A stretch of 64,000 nt of DNA from Luteipulveratus halotolerans (GCF_001247745.1 NZ_LAIR01000002.1:2294001-2358000); one strand, 5' to 3'; shown: positions 17,847-26,959, counted from the first letter of the stretch. Notes: a model not told the origin generated them from the sequence alone. Program-made: numbers and translations.

Positions 17847-19256
17847 TCAGCCCAGCAGGGGTGGACGTCGGGTGTGCCAGTCGGTCGCCTGCTCGTACGC
17901 CTGCCCGACTCGCAGCACAAGGGCATCGGCGAATCGCGGTCCGACGACCTGCAACCCGATCGGCAGTCCGTCCTCGGAGAAGCCGCACGGCAGCGTCAGC
18001 GCTGGCTGCTGGGTCATGTTGAACGGATAGGTATAAGGCGTCCATGACGGCCACAGCTGCGACGGCCAGCCGTCCGGGGCAGCCTGGCCGGCCGCGAACG
18101 CGGTGATCGGCATCGTCGGGGTGATGAGCACGTCGTACGAGCGGTGCAGCTCTCCCATCCGCTCCCCCAGCGCCATCCGCACCGCCGTCGCGTCGAGGAA
18201 GTCAGCTGCAGTCGCGGACAGACCGAAGCTCGAAACAGCCTGTGCCAGAACGGGATCCACGCGTTCGAGCGCGTCGTCGCCGTACGCTCGCAGCACCTTC
18301 GCCGCACCCGCGAACCACAACGTGTGGAACGCGTCCGCCGGGTCGTCGAGCTCGAGCGCGACCTCGTCGACGACCGCGCCCGACGAGGCGAGCACGTCAA
18401 CAGCGCTGCGGACCGCTGCCTCGACCTCCGGGTCGTTACGGCCGTAACCGAGGTCCGGCGAGAACGCCACCCGTAAGCCGCGCACTCCCCCGTCGAGCCC
18501 GTCGGCGTACGAGGTGATCGGCGCCGGCAGGCACGACCAGTCGCGCGGGTCGGGCTGGGCGAGCACGTCGAGCAGCAGCGCGCAGTCGCGGACGGTCCGT
18601 GCCATGGGTCCGATGTGCGAGAGCGTGCCGTACGCACTGGCGGGCCACACCGGCACCTGCCCGTAGGTCGGCTTGAGTCCGACGATGCCGCTGAACGAGC
18701 CTGGTATCCGGACGGATCCGCCGCCGTCGGTACCGACGGACCAGGTGCCCATGCCGAGCGCGGTCGTCGCGGCCGCACCGCCGCTGGAGCCGCCGGTGGT
18801 GCGCGACGGGTCCCAGGGGTTGCGCGTCACGCCGTGGCGCAGCGAGTCGGTCACGCCCTTCCAGCCGAACTCGGGCGTGGTGTTCTTGCCGAAGATCACC
18901 GCGCCCGACTCGCGCAGCCGTGCGGTCGCCGGCGAGTCGTCCGGCCACGGCCCTGCCTCGTCGACGAGTCGTGATCCGCGCAGCGTCGGCCAGCCACGCG
19001 TCAGGATGATGTCCTTGATCGTCACCGGTACGCCGTCGACCGGGCTGAGGGGCGAACCCACCTTCCATCGTGCGGCCGACTCGCGGGCCGACGCCGCGCC
19101 GGCCGCCTCGTCGACCATCACCATCGCGTTGACTTCGCCGTCGAGCGCCTTCACAGCGGCGACCGACGCGTCGAACGCATCGACGGGATCGTAAGCACCA
19201 GAGGCGAATCCGGCGACCAGCTCCGACGCCGGCAGCAGGCTGAGCGGGTCGCTCAT
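17847..19256 (-). CDS. Amidase (amidase-signature family)
   Basis: A 469-residue hydrolase with the Ser-cisSer-Lys triad of the amidase-signature family. The catalytic Lys is in GVPVTIKDIIL, the cis-Ser in TTGGSSGGAAA and the nucleophile Ser in TDGGGSVRIPGSFSG. It cleaves a carboxylic amide or ring amide; the substrate is unknown. Its ATG overlaps the stop of the D-2-hydroxyacid dehydrogenase gene by four bases. Together with DUF3830 it forms a three-gene operon under the palindrome at 20264-20277. Context suggests catabolism of an N-acylated or cyclic amino-acid derivative. Confidence 0.92.
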   Translation of the reverse strand: MSDPLSLLPASELVAGFASGAYDPVDAFDASVAAVKALDGEVNAMVMVDEAAGAASARESAARWKVGSPLSPVDGVPVTIKDIILTRGWPTLRGSRLVDEAGPWPDDSPATARLRESGAVIFGKNTTPEFGWKGVTDSLRHGVTRNPWDPSRTTGGSSGGAAATTALGMGTWSVGTDGGGSVRIPGSFSGIVGLKPTYGQVPVWPASAYGTLSHIGPMARTVRDCALLLDVLAQPDPRDWSCLPAPITSYADGLDGGVRGLRVAFSPDLGYGRNDPEVEAAVRSAVDVLASSGAVVDEVALELDDPADAFHTLWFAGAAKVLRAYGDDALERVDPVLAQAVSSFGLSATAADFLDATAVRMALGERMGELHRSYDVLITPTMPITAFAAGQAAPDGWPSQLWPSWTPYTYPFNMTQQPALTLPCGFSEDGLPIGLQVVGPRFADALVLRVGQAYEQATDWHTRRPPLLG

Positions 19257-20236
19257 GATGACGCGCCGGACACGAACCCGAGCTGCTTGTCGACGACGTT
19301 GTCGAGCGGCCGACCGTCGAGCCACCGCTGCGCCTGGTCGACGAACTGGTGAGCCAGGTCGTCGGTCCAGCCGACCACGTTGCCCGACATGTGCGCCGAC
19401 ACCGCGACCTGCGGCATGGTCCACAGCGGCGAGGACTCCGGCAGCGGCTCGGTCTCGAACACGTCGAGCGCGGCGCCCGCGATCGTGCCGTCGCGGAGCG
19501 CGGAGATGAGGTCGTCCTCGACCACGGACTGACCACGGCCGACGTTGACGAGGTACGCCGACGGCTTCATCGCCTTGAGCACGGTCGCGTCGATCAGACC
19601 CCGCGTCGCGGGCGTGAGCGGCGCGGCGTTGACGACGTAGTCGAAGTCGCCGACGTACGACGCGAGCCCTGCGCTCTCGTACACCTCACCGAGATCGGGG
19701 TCGTCGGTGCGCGCGCGACGCCCGGCGCCGCTGACCTTCATCCCGACCGCGGACAGGAGGCGCCCGGTGGCCCGGCCGATGCCGCCCGTGCCGATGACCA
19801 GCGCCCGTGCGCCCTCGATGCGCAGGGGTGCACGCTCGTCCCACGTGCGCGTCCGACGCAGCGCCTCGCTCTCGTACAGCAGCTTGGCGTGGGCGAGCAC
19901 GGACGCGAGGACGAACTCGGCGATCGGCCGGTCGAACACGCCGCGGGCGTTGGTGACGACGACGTCGGACTCACGCAGCCGCGGGAAGAGCAGCTTGTCG
20001 ACCCCGGCCGCTGCGACGTGGATCCACTCCAGGTCGCCGGCACGGTCCCAGACGTCCTCGACGGCCTGGGAGAAGAAGTCCCACAGGAACAGACCGCGCG
20101 CGCCGTCGAGGGCCGCGCCGAGCCCTGCGGCATCGGTGAAACGGAGGTCGACCCGGCCCTGCAAGGGCTCCAGGTGGGCGGGGCGGTCATCGGCCGTCGG
20201 GCACAGGACGGCGACTGCAGGGAGGGTGAGGCTCAC
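19253..20236 (-). CDS. D-2-hydroxyacid dehydrogenase
   Basis: A 327-residue NAD(P)-dependent dehydrogenase of the D-isomer 2-hydroxyacid family. The Rossmann motif is ALVIGTGGIGRATGRLL; catalytic Arg is in YLVNVGRGQSVVEDD, Glu in ALDVFETEPLP and His in VAVSAHMSGN. It would reduce a 2-oxo acid or oxidise a D-2-hydroxy acid. GTG 20236 (or the adjacent GTG at 20239) is the start, since the frame upstream runs into the neighbouring promoter. A TTGACA -35 inside the palindrome and TACGTT -10 on the minus strand suggest a leaderless mRNA repressed by a regulator bound at 20264-20277. First gene of the operon. Confidence 0.88.
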   Translation of the reverse strand: MSLTLPAVAVLCPTADDRPAHLEPLQGRVDLRFTDAAGLGAALDGARGLFLWDFFSQAVEDVWDRAGDLEWIHVAAAGVDKLLFPRLRESDVVVTNARGVFDRPIAEFVLASVLAHAKLLYESEALRRTRTWDERAPLRIEGARALVIGTGGIGRATGRLLSAVGMKVSGAGRRARTDDPDLGEVYESAGLASYVGDFDYVVNAAPLTPATRGLIDATVLKAMKPSAYLVNVGRGQSVVEDDLISALRDGTIAGAALDVFETEPLPESSPLWTMPQVAVSAHMSGNVVGWTDDLAHQFVDQAQRWLDGRPLDNVVDKQLGFVSGASS

Positions 20237-20263
20237 CACGCCAACGTAGAAATCCGCCAGAGT

Positions 20264-20277
20264 GATTGTCAACAATC
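20264..20277. promoter_or_regulatory. GntR-type operator, site 1
   Basis: GATTGTCAACAATC: perfect 6-bp arms around CA, between the divergent dehydrogenase and racemase-like genes. It is the same motif as sites 2 (34801) and 3 (37607). On the minus strand it contains TTGACA, a -35 element, so binding should block transcription. Assigned to the GntR/FCD regulator of this cluster by inference. Confidence 0.75.
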
Positions 20278-20285
20278 TACAGCGC

Positions 20286-21110
20286 ATGCACCATGTGCAG
20301 ATGGAGCCACATCCGGGCCTCGACCCCGAGGCCATCGCCGACGCCACGGCCACCGCGCTGGGCGTCCCCGACGACGCGCCGATCGGCGACGTCGGCATCG
20401 GCGTGATCGCGCCGTACGACTTCGCCCTCGACCGCGAGCTGTGGCGCTGGGTACCAGACCGCGCCACACTCCTGGTCACCCGTACGCCCTACTCCCCCCT
20501 GCCCGTCTCGGTCGACATGGCCGCCCGCGTCGGCGACTCCGACGTCGTCGCCGAGTGCACGACCGAGCTGATCGCCACGCAGCCCGAGGTCATCGCCTAT
20601 GCCTGCACCTCCGGCAGCTTCATCCACGGGGCCGAGGGCGAGCGCGCCCTGGTCGCAGCGATGTTCGCCGGTGGAGCGCCCGCCGCGGTGTCCACCTCAG
20701 GCGCCCTCGTCATGGCCCTGCAGCAGCTCGGCATCGAACGCCTCGCCGTGGCCACGCCGTACGACGACGACATCACCGCCGCTCTGGAGCGCTACCTCGA
20801 CGAGGTCGGCGTACAGGTCAGCGGCTCGGCCAAGCTCGGCCTCGCCGGACGCATCTGGCGTGTGCCGTACGCCCTCACGCTCGACCTCGCCCGCGAGGCC
20901 GTCGCTGCCGGAGAGTGCGACGGCGTCTTCATCTCGTGCACCAACCTGCCGACGTACGACGTCATCGCACCCCTCGAGCGCGAGCTCGGCATCCCCGTCA
21001 TCACCGCCAACCAGGTCACCGTCTGGGCGGCCCTGCACATGGCCGGCCTCGACGCGATCGGCCCCGGCCAGTCCCTCCTGGACCGCGTCATCACCGGGGA
21101 GGCCGCATGA
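20286..21110 (+). CDS. Asp/Glu racemase / maleate isomerase family protein (EutA-like)
   Basis: A 274-residue protein of the maleate cis-trans isomerase / Asp-Glu racemase superfamily. Both catalytic cysteines are present: Cys107 in IAYACTSGSF and Cys218 in GVFISCTNLPTYD. The end ITANQVTVWAALHMAGL is typical. In ectoine utilisation clusters a protein of this family, EutA, sits beside the hydrolase, and here the DoeA-like gene follows with a four-base overlap. Start is uncertain: ATG 20286, ATG 20301 or GTG 20262; the operator at 20264-20277 makes starts downstream of it more likely. Confidence 0.85.
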   Translation: MHHVQMEPHPGLDPEAIADATATALGVPDDAPIGDVGIGVIAPYDFALDRELWRWVPDRATLLVTRTPYSPLPVSVDMAARVGDSDVVAECTTELIATQPEVIAYACTSGSFIHGAEGERALVAAMFAGGAPAAVSTSGALVMALQQLGIERLAVATPYDDDITAALERYLDEVGVQVSGSAKLGLAGRIWRVPYALTLDLAREAVAAGECDGVFISCTNLPTYDVIAPLERELGIPVITANQVTVWAALHMAGLDAIGPGQSLLDRVITGEAA

Positions 21111-22378
21111 GCACGTACGAGTTCGAGCTCGACCCCGCCGACCCGACGCCCGACGGGATCAAGCCCTACACCACCGCCGTCGACGGGCAGCTGCGGTCAC
21201 GGCCGTTCCCCGACGAGGAGTACCGAGCCCGCCTCGGTGCCGTGCAGACACGCATGGCCGAGCGCGCGCTGTCCTCACTCCTGGTCGTCGACCCCGCCAA
21301 CATCTACTACCTCACCGGCTACAACGCCTGGTCGTTCTACATGCCGCAGTGCCTCGTGGTGCCGGTGGAGGGCGAGCCGCACCTGTTCGCGCGCGCCATG
21401 GACGCCCAGGGCGCGCACTACACGGCGTACCTGCCCAAGGACCAGATCCACGGCTATCCCGAGGACCTCGTCCACCGCACCGACGCCCACCCGTTCGACT
21501 GGATCACCGCACAGGCGCTGGAGATCGGTGTCCTCACCGACGAGCCCGGCTCGTACGTCGGCGCCGAGACCGACTCGCACTACTTCACCGCGAGAGCGTT
21601 CTTCGCGATGCACGCGCTGCTGCGCCAGGCGTCCGTCGTCGACAGCTACGAGCTGGTCAACTGGGTACGCGTCATCAAGTCGCCGCTGGAGCAGGACAAG
21701 CTGCGACTCGCCGGCGAGATCGCCCAGCGCGTCATGGAGATCGCGATCGAGGCGATCGAGACCGGCCGTCGCCAGTGCGACGTGGTCGCCGAGATCCAGC
21801 ACGCGCAGGCGCTCGGCGCGCACAAGCTCGGCGGCGACTACCCCGCGATCGTGCCGATGCTGCCCACCGGTGAGACGGCCGGTACGCCGCACCTCACCTG
21901 GTCGGACCTGCCGCTCATCAAGGGTGAGGCGACCACGATCGAGATCGCCGGCGTCCACCACCGCTACCACGCACCGCTTGCGCGCACGGTCGTTCTCGGC
22001 GAGCCACCTCGTCGGCTGCAGTCGTGCTCGGACGCCGTCAGCGAGGGCATGGCGGCGGCGCTGGAGGCCATGAAGCCGGGCGCTCTCGGCCGCGACGTGC
22101 ACCGGGCGTTCGCCGAGACGGTCGGCCGCTACGGGCTGCACAAGGAGTCGCGCATCGGCTACTCCATCGGCATCGGCTATCCGCCCGACTGGGGCGAGCG
22201 CACCATCAGCCTGCGCTCCGAGGAGGAGACCGAGATCGAGGCCGGCATGGCCTTCCACGTGATCCTCGGGATGTGGATGGACGGGTGGGGTTACGAGACG
22301 TCGGAGTCGGTGCTCGTCACACCGGCCGGCGCCGAACAGCTCACCCACGTGCCCCGCGGGCTCGCGGTGAGGACGTGA
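21107..22378 (+). CDS. doeA: M24-family hydrolase, DoeA/EutD-type ectoine hydrolase
   Basis: A 423-residue protein with the creatinase N-domain and M24 fold. It shows the blocks I associate with ectoine hydrolase DoeA: YYLTGYNAWSFYMPQC, GGDYPAIVPMLPTGE, then APLARTVVLG, GYSIGIGYPPDWGERTISL and ETSESVLVT. DoeA opens the ring of ectoine to N-acetyl-diaminobutyrate. The classical five metal ligands of M24 peptidases appear not to be conserved, as expected for this subgroup. The ATG overlaps the upstream stop. Downstream in the operon lie an aminotransferase and an M20 deacylase. A related substrate (for example hydroxyectoine or another cyclic amidine) remains possible. Confidence 0.8.
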   Translation: MSTYEFELDPADPTPDGIKPYTTAVDGQLRSRPFPDEEYRARLGAVQTRMAERALSSLLVVDPANIYYLTGYNAWSFYMPQCLVVPVEGEPHLFARAMDAQGAHYTAYLPKDQIHGYPEDLVHRTDAHPFDWITAQALEIGVLTDEPGSYVGAETDSHYFTARAFFAMHALLRQASVVDSYELVNWVRVIKSPLEQDKLRLAGEIAQRVMEIAIEAIETGRRQCDVVAEIQHAQALGAHKLGGDYPAIVPMLPTGETAGTPHLTWSDLPLIKGEATTIEIAGVHHRYHAPLARTVVLGEPPRRLQSCSDAVSEGMAAALEAMKPGALGRDVHRAFAETVGRYGLHKESRIGYSIGIGYPPDWGERTISLRSEEETEIEAGMAFHVILGMWMDGWGYETSESVLVTPAGAEQLTHVPRGLAVRT

Positions 22379-22432
22379 CCGAATGACCTTTGACACCAAC
22401 GTAGTTCAGACCCACCACCGGAGGTGAGCACG

Positions 22433-23638
22433 ATGCAGCAGACACACACCTTGCCCTTGGCCACCCGCGCCACCGATCTCGTCGGATCGATGATCGACTC
22501 CAGCACCTCGTTGCTCGCCCAGCAGACGCACGACATCGTGCGGTTCGCGATGGGCAGTCCCGCACCCGAAGCCGTCCCGACCGAGGCACTCGCCGAGATC
22601 GGCCGCCGAGTGTTCGGGCCGGGCGAGGCGAGCGCGTACGACTACGCCGCGACCGAGGGCGACCCCGCCCTGCGTGACGCACTGCTCGCCGAGCTCGACG
22701 GTACGACGGACGCCACCTCTCCCGAACGCCTCACCATCACCTCGGGCGGGATGCAGGGACTGGACCTGACGTTCAAGATCTTCACCGACCCCGGTGACCT
22801 CGTCGTCGTCGAATCCCCCACGTACACCAACGGATCCGCGACCGCGCTGTCGTACCAGGCTGAGCTGCTGGAAGTGCCCGTCGACCACGAGGGCCTGCAG
22901 GTCGACCGCATGGAGGAGATGGTGGGCGACGGGCGCAAGCCCAAGGTGATCTACACGATCCCGACGTTCCAGAACCCGTCCGGCGCCTCGATGTCGCTCG
23001 ACCGACGGCGACGGCTCCTGGACCTCGCCGACCGCTGGGGCAGTCTGGTGATCGACGACGACCCCTACGGCATGCTGCGGTTCGCCGGCGACGCGATGCC
23101 GTCCCTGCACGAGCTCGCCGACGGCAACCCGCTCGTGCTGTCGGTGCGCACGTTCTCCAAGATCATCGCGCCCGGTCTGCGCGTCGGCTGGGTCGACGCC
23201 GCACCCGAGCTGCAGCAGCTGCTCATCAGCGCCAAGCAGGCCATGGACACCTGCACCAACCTGCCCATGCAGCGCCTCGTGGGCGGCTTCCTCGCCGACG
23301 GCCACCTGCGCGAGCACGTCACCACCCAGCAGGCCGTCTACCGCGAGCGCAAGGTCGCCATGCAGGACGCGCTCACCGAGCACTTCGACGGCGGGGCGCG
23401 CTGGACCGACCCCGAGGGCGGATTCTTCCTGTGGGTCACGTTCGGCTCCGAGGTCGACACCGAGGCGTTGTTCGAGGTGGCGCTCGCCGAGGGCGTGGCG
23501 TTCATCCCCGGCAACGCGTTCTCGCCGAGCAAGCACTTCCCCAACGCACTGCGCGTCTGCTTCGCCGCGACCACTCCGGACCGCATCCGCGAAGGTATCG
23601 GCCGCCTGCGTCGGGCTGTCGACAAGGTGAGCGCATGA
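22433..23638 (+). CDS. PLP-dependent aminotransferase, class I/II (2-aminoadipate transaminase-like)
   Basis: A 401-residue fold-type I aminotransferase of the group related to MocR C-domains and LysN. Key parts are SAYDYAATEGDPALRDALL, TIPTFQNPSGASMSL, VIDDDPYGMLRF and the PLP-lysine region VRTFSKIIAPGLRVGW. The ATG at 22433 has GGAGG eight bases upstream. It follows the DoeA-like gene by 54 bases and overlaps the M20 gene by four. Probable role: transamination of an amino-acid intermediate in the cluster's pathway, for example diaminobutyrate; the substrate is inferred only. Confidence 0.92.
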   Translation: MQQTHTLPLATRATDLVGSMIDSSTSLLAQQTHDIVRFAMGSPAPEAVPTEALAEIGRRVFGPGEASAYDYAATEGDPALRDALLAELDGTTDATSPERLTITSGGMQGLDLTFKIFTDPGDLVVVESPTYTNGSATALSYQAELLEVPVDHEGLQVDRMEEMVGDGRKPKVIYTIPTFQNPSGASMSLDRRRRLLDLADRWGSLVIDDDPYGMLRFAGDAMPSLHELADGNPLVLSVRTFSKIIAPGLRVGWVDAAPELQQLLISAKQAMDTCTNLPMQRLVGGFLADGHLREHVTTQQAVYRERKVAMQDALTEHFDGGARWTDPEGGFFLWVTFGSEVDTEALFEVALAEGVAFIPGNAFSPSKHFPNALRVCFAATTPDRIREGIGRLRRAVDKVSA

Positions 23639-24852
23639 GCGTTGGTACTGAACAGCTTTCGGCTCTTGAGAGCGCTGCTCTCGACCTGATCGACGAGGCC
23701 GCCCTGGTGTCCTGCACACAGCGCCTCGTGCGGGCACCGGGTCAGAACCCGCCCGGCGAGGAGGCCGCGACCGTCGCGGTGCTCGCCGAGATCTGCGCCG
23801 AGCTCGACCTCGACGTGTCGACCAGCACCGTCGTCGAGGGCCGTGACAACCTGCACGCCCTCACCCGCGACCACGACGGTGGGCCGGCGCTGATGCTGCT
23901 CGGGCACACCGACGTGGTCCCGCTCGGCGACGGATGGACCGTCGAACCGTTCGGCGGGCTGCTGCGCGACGGACGGATCCACGGGCGCGGCACCACTGAC
24001 ATGAAGGGCGGGCTCGCCGCGTCGGCCGTCGCGATGAGCGCCGTGCAGCGCGCGACCCGCGCCGCCGGCGTACGCCTCACCGGTCCGGTCGAGCTGGCCG
24101 CCACGGTGGACGAGGAGGCGACCGGCATCGGCGTACGGCACCTGGTCGGGCAGCCACAGCCGCGTGCCTATCTCGGCTGCATCACCGCCGAACCCACCGA
24201 CCTGCAGACGATCATCGCCGCACGGGGTGACGCCTACGTCGAGATCGCCGTACGCGGCGTCGCCGCTCACGCCGGTCGACCCGACGACGGCCGCAACGCG
24301 ATCTACGGCGCCGCGCGGGTCGTCGAGTCGTTGCGTCGGTGGCATGACGAGCTCAAGGCCGACGCGCACCGGCTCGTCGGCCCGGCCACATGGAACGTCG
24401 GCCGCATCGACGGTGGCCACGGCGCGTCGATCGTCCCCGCCGACGCCACGGTGTACGCCGATCGCCGTCTGCTCCCGTCCGAGTCGCCCGCTGAGGTGCT
24501 CGCCGACATCCGGGCTCGCGTGGAGTCCCTCGGCCTCGCTGATGACGGCCTCACGGTCGAGGTCACGATGCCGATGGACATGCCGGGTTTCGAGACGCCG
24601 CAAGGAGATTCGTTCGTCGCGGCCGTCGACGACGCCCTCGGCCGCGTCGGCGGGCCGGGCCTGCCGCTCGGTGGCTGGACGGCCGCGTGCGACGGCGGGT
24701 TCGTCTCGCGCGACTGGGGCGTGCCGACGATCGTGCTCGGCCCGGGCTCGGTCAACGAGCAGGCCCACCGTCCCGATGAGTCCGTCGGCGTCGACGAGCT
24801 CGTCACCGCCGCGCGCACCTACGCCCTGGCCGCACTGCGGCTGCTGACCTGA
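23635..24852 (+). CDS. M20 family metallohydrolase (ArgE/DapE-like deacylase)
   Basis: A 405-residue two-zinc amidohydrolase. Metal and catalytic motifs are LLGHTDVVPLGDGW, HGRGTTDMKGGLAAS and ATVDEEATGIG; the dimerisation domain holds VRGVAAHAGRPDDGRNAIYGA; the last His ligand is in GSVNEQAHRPDE. Such enzymes remove N-acyl groups from amino acids. In the proteobacterial ectoine pathway the deacetylase DoeB belongs to a different family (aspartoacylase-like); none is present here, so this enzyme may take that role. ATG 23635 overlaps the aminotransferase stop. Confidence 0.92.
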   Translation: MSVGTEQLSALESAALDLIDEAALVSCTQRLVRAPGQNPPGEEAATVAVLAEICAELDLDVSTSTVVEGRDNLHALTRDHDGGPALMLLGHTDVVPLGDGWTVEPFGGLLRDGRIHGRGTTDMKGGLAASAVAMSAVQRATRAAGVRLTGPVELAATVDEEATGIGVRHLVGQPQPRAYLGCITAEPTDLQTIIAARGDAYVEIAVRGVAAHAGRPDDGRNAIYGAARVVESLRRWHDELKADAHRLVGPATWNVGRIDGGHGASIVPADATVYADRRLLPSESPAEVLADIRARVESLGLADDGLTVEVTMPMDMPGFETPQGDSFVAAVDDALGRVGGPGLPLGGWTAACDGGFVSRDWGVPTIVLGPGSVNEQAHRPDESVGVDELVTAARTYALAALRLLT

Positions 24853-24866
24853 GTCCCGGAGACGCC

Positions 24867-25613
24867 ATGCCACGTATCGGACTGCTCTACCCCGGCCACA
24901 GCGCCGAGGACGACTTCCCCGCGCTCGAGACGCGGCTGGCCGGTTCGGTCGACCCGCCGTGGGACCTGCCGCTCGTGCACACCTCCGTCGGGGAGGACGC
25001 ACACCGCGTCGACGCCCTGCTCGACCTGGGCTCCGACGCGCGGCTGGCCGAGGGCGCTCGTACGCTCGTCGACGCCCACGCCCCGGACGCCGTCATGTGG
25101 GCCTGCACGTCGGGGTCGTTCGTGTTCGGGTGGGAGGGCGCACACCGCCAGGTGCGCGAGCTCGCAGCGGTCACCGGTCTGCCGACGTCGTCGACGTCGC
25201 TGGCGTTCGCCGACGCGTGCCGGGCGATCGGCGCTCGACGGGTGAGCGTCGTGGCGTCCTACCCCGAGGACGTGGCCCGCGCGTTCGTCGACTTCCTGGC
25301 CGCCGCCGGCATCGAGGTGCTCGCGTTGGACAGCAACGACATCATCACCGCCGCCGAGGTCGGCACCCTGGGCCGCGACGACGTCGTACGCCTCGTCCGC
25401 GGAGCCGACGTCAGTGCGTCACCGGACGCCGTGCTCGTACCCGACACCGCGATGCACACACTCGACTGGATCGACGAGCTCGAATCTGCCACGGGCACAC
25501 CGGTGCTCACGGCCAACCAGGTGACGGTGTGGAAAGGTCTTGACCTGGTCGGCGCGGTGCGACCGGTCGCGGGACTGGGTCGGCTGTTCGCCGAAGAGGG
25601 AGCAAGAACATGA
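24867..25613 (+). CDS. Second maleate isomerase / Asp-Glu racemase family protein, one catalytic Cys lost
   Basis: A 248-residue member of the same superfamily as the 20286 gene. The first active-site Cys is kept (Cys80 in MWACTSGSFVFGWEGA), but the second is replaced: VLVPDTAMHTLDW has Asp193 where the paralogue has Cys. The typical TANQVTVWKGLDL end remains. A racemase or isomerase needs both cysteines, so this protein may be a decarboxylase-like or non-racemising enzyme, or a binding partner of the paralogue. GGAG precedes ATG 24867; the end overlaps the GntR gene by four bases. Confidence 0.88.
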   Translation: MPRIGLLYPGHSAEDDFPALETRLAGSVDPPWDLPLVHTSVGEDAHRVDALLDLGSDARLAEGARTLVDAHAPDAVMWACTSGSFVFGWEGAHRQVRELAAVTGLPTSSTSLAFADACRAIGARRVSVVASYPEDVARAFVDFLAAAGIEVLALDSNDIITAAEVGTLGRDDVVRLVRGADVSASPDAVLVPDTAMHTLDWIDELESATGTPVLTANQVTVWKGLDLVGAVRPVAGLGRLFAEEGART

Positions 25614-26269
25614 CAACTCAGCTGCGCAGCACGCTCGAACCCGTGCTGCAGGAGTCGACCGCGAGCATGGTCGCCGACCGCGTCCGCGAGGCCATCGCCA
25701 CCGGTGACATCCCGCCCGGGGCCCAGCTCGGCGAGGCCGACCTCGCCCGCCAGCTCGGCGTCAGCCGTGGTCCGCTGCGCGAGGGGCTGCAACGGCTCAC
25801 GCAGGAGGGCCTGCTGCTGTCGTACCGCAACCGCGGCCTGTTCGTGATCGAGATGACCGCCGAGCGCGTGCGCGACATGTACGTCGCCCGCCAGGCTGTC
25901 GAGCGCGCCGCCGCCGAGCAGGTGCATCAGCGCGGACCGGTCGAAGCCGGCACCGAGCTGCTCGAGGTCATCGCCCGCATGGAGGCGGCCGGCTCCGACG
26001 ACGAGGCCGTGGCGGACATCGACCGGGAGTTCCACGAACGCCTCGTCGAGCTGTCCGAGAGCCCGCGCCTGGCCGCGATGAACGCCACGCTCATGACCGA
26101 GACGCGCATGTGCCTCAACGCGCTCAAGGCGACGTACGCCAGTCACGAGGCGCGGGTCGAGGAGCACCGGGCGATCGCGCAGTCGTTCGTCGACCGCAAG
26201 CCGCGCCTCACCGACAAGCTGCTCGTGGCACACATGCGCGACGCCCTCGCCCGTCTGCGCGCCGACTGA
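25610..26269 (+). CDS. GntR family (FadR/FCD subfamily) regulator
   Basis: A 219-residue regulator. The winged helix is at residues 15-80 (MVADRVREAIATGDIPPGAQL, EADLARQLGVSRGPLREGLQRL), and the FCD all-helical ligand domain follows (RDMYVARQAVERAAAE ... FHERLVELSESPRL ... HRAIAQSFVDRKPRL), with its metal-binding His/Asp positions. It ends the plus-strand operon by a four-base overlap. It is the only GntR regulator in the cluster, so it is the best candidate to bind the three ATTGTCnACAAT palindromes at 20264, 34801 and 37607. Confidence 0.92.
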   Translation: MTTQLRSTLEPVLQESTASMVADRVREAIATGDIPPGAQLGEADLARQLGVSRGPLREGLQRLTQEGLLLSYRNRGLFVIEMTAERVRDMYVARQAVERAAAEQVHQRGPVEAGTELLEVIARMEAAGSDDEAVADIDREFHERLVELSESPRLAAMNATLMTETRMCLNALKATYASHEARVEEHRAIAQSFVDRKPRLTDKLLVAHMRDALARLRAD

Positions 26270-26335
26270 CCCACCGGCACAAGCCGGCGAGCCGCACACC
26301 CATACCTGTGCGCACCACCAACGTCTGCCGGTGGG
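26270..26335. repeat. 66-bp imperfect palindrome, copy A (probable bidirectional terminator)
   Basis: Runs from CCCACCGGCA to TGCCGGTGGG with an inner hairpin GCACA ... TGTGC. By hand alignment 52 of 66 positions match copy B at 33198-33263. It begins at the base after the GntR stop and ends 17 bases before the convergent phosphopantetheinyl transferase gene. Confidence 0.75.
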
Positions 26336-26352
26336 CTGGGCGCGCTCGCCGA

Positions 26353-26916
26353 TCAGAGGGTGTCCAGGTGCGCCCCGATCAACGGCGTGGCGTCCCGCTC
26401 GGTGATCGACGGTGCCGTGGCACTCACCGCCGCGAGCGCCGCAGCGTAGCCGTGCTGCGGTGGACGCAGCGGCGCCACGGTCGTCCGCGGTTGCGGGCGC
26501 AGACCCCAGCACGCCTTGAGGACCGCTTCGTCGCGCACCCACGACTCCACGTCCTGGCCGGCATCGAGATCGGCGGCGCGCTGCACGTCCACGCCGACGC
26601 GCGCGTGCGACGAGACCGCGACGGCCACGAGCACGCCCGAGTGGGACACCGACACCTCCACCCCGCTGCCGGCCACCCACGGGCGTCCGTGAGGGCGACC
26701 ACACGTCGTACAGGTGCGCTCGACCCGCAGTGCGGACGGGTCGGCTCCGGTGTGCGCGGCGACCGCGAGGCGGAGCACGACGGCGCCCAGGAGAGTACGA
26801 GCACGGTCGGCGGGTGCGCGCAGTCGTGCGATCCGATCACGCTCGTCGCTGTCGAGCACGGCGGTCAGCCGGTCGTCCGCCAGGGTCAGCGGCGCCCACA
26901 GCACGTCGACCGTCAT
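26353..26916 (-). CDS. 4'-phosphopantetheinyl transferase (Sfp superfamily)
   Basis: A 187-residue PPTase that loads the phosphopantetheine arm onto carrier domains. The magnesium-binding motif is RVGVDVQRAADLD and the second motif is WVRDEAVLKACWGL (the family W-x3-EA-x-LK pattern); VSVSHSGVLVAVAVS is the third. It is shorter than Sfp itself, like many actinobacterial members. It is divergent from the A-carrier-acyltransferase fusion gene across 67 bases containing an iron box, and so is the natural partner that activates that carrier domain. Confidence 0.9.
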   Translation of the reverse strand: MTVDVLWAPLTLADDRLTAVLDSDERDRIARLRAPADRARTLLGAVVLRLAVAAHTGADPSALRVERTCTTCGRPHGRPWVAGSGVEVSVSHSGVLVAVAVSSHARVGVDVQRAADLDAGQDVESWVRDEAVLKACWGLRPQPRTTVAPLRPPQHGYAAALAAVSATAPSITERDATPLIGAHLDTL

Positions 26917-26959
26917 CTACGACTCCGTCTCAGCGCCGGAAACAGGGGACCCGACCAGG

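Noticed and set aside
17717..17926. 70-codon N-terminal extension of the DUF3830 gene
   Set aside because: It is translated from the 17755-17846 repeat and into the amidase gene; the TTG at 17716 has a good ribosome binding site and the family N-terminus.
23635..24852. Assignment of the M20 gene as dapE or argE of core amino-acid synthesis
   Set aside because: It is embedded by start/stop overlaps in a catabolic operon under a GntR regulator, so a pathway-specific deacylase is more likely.
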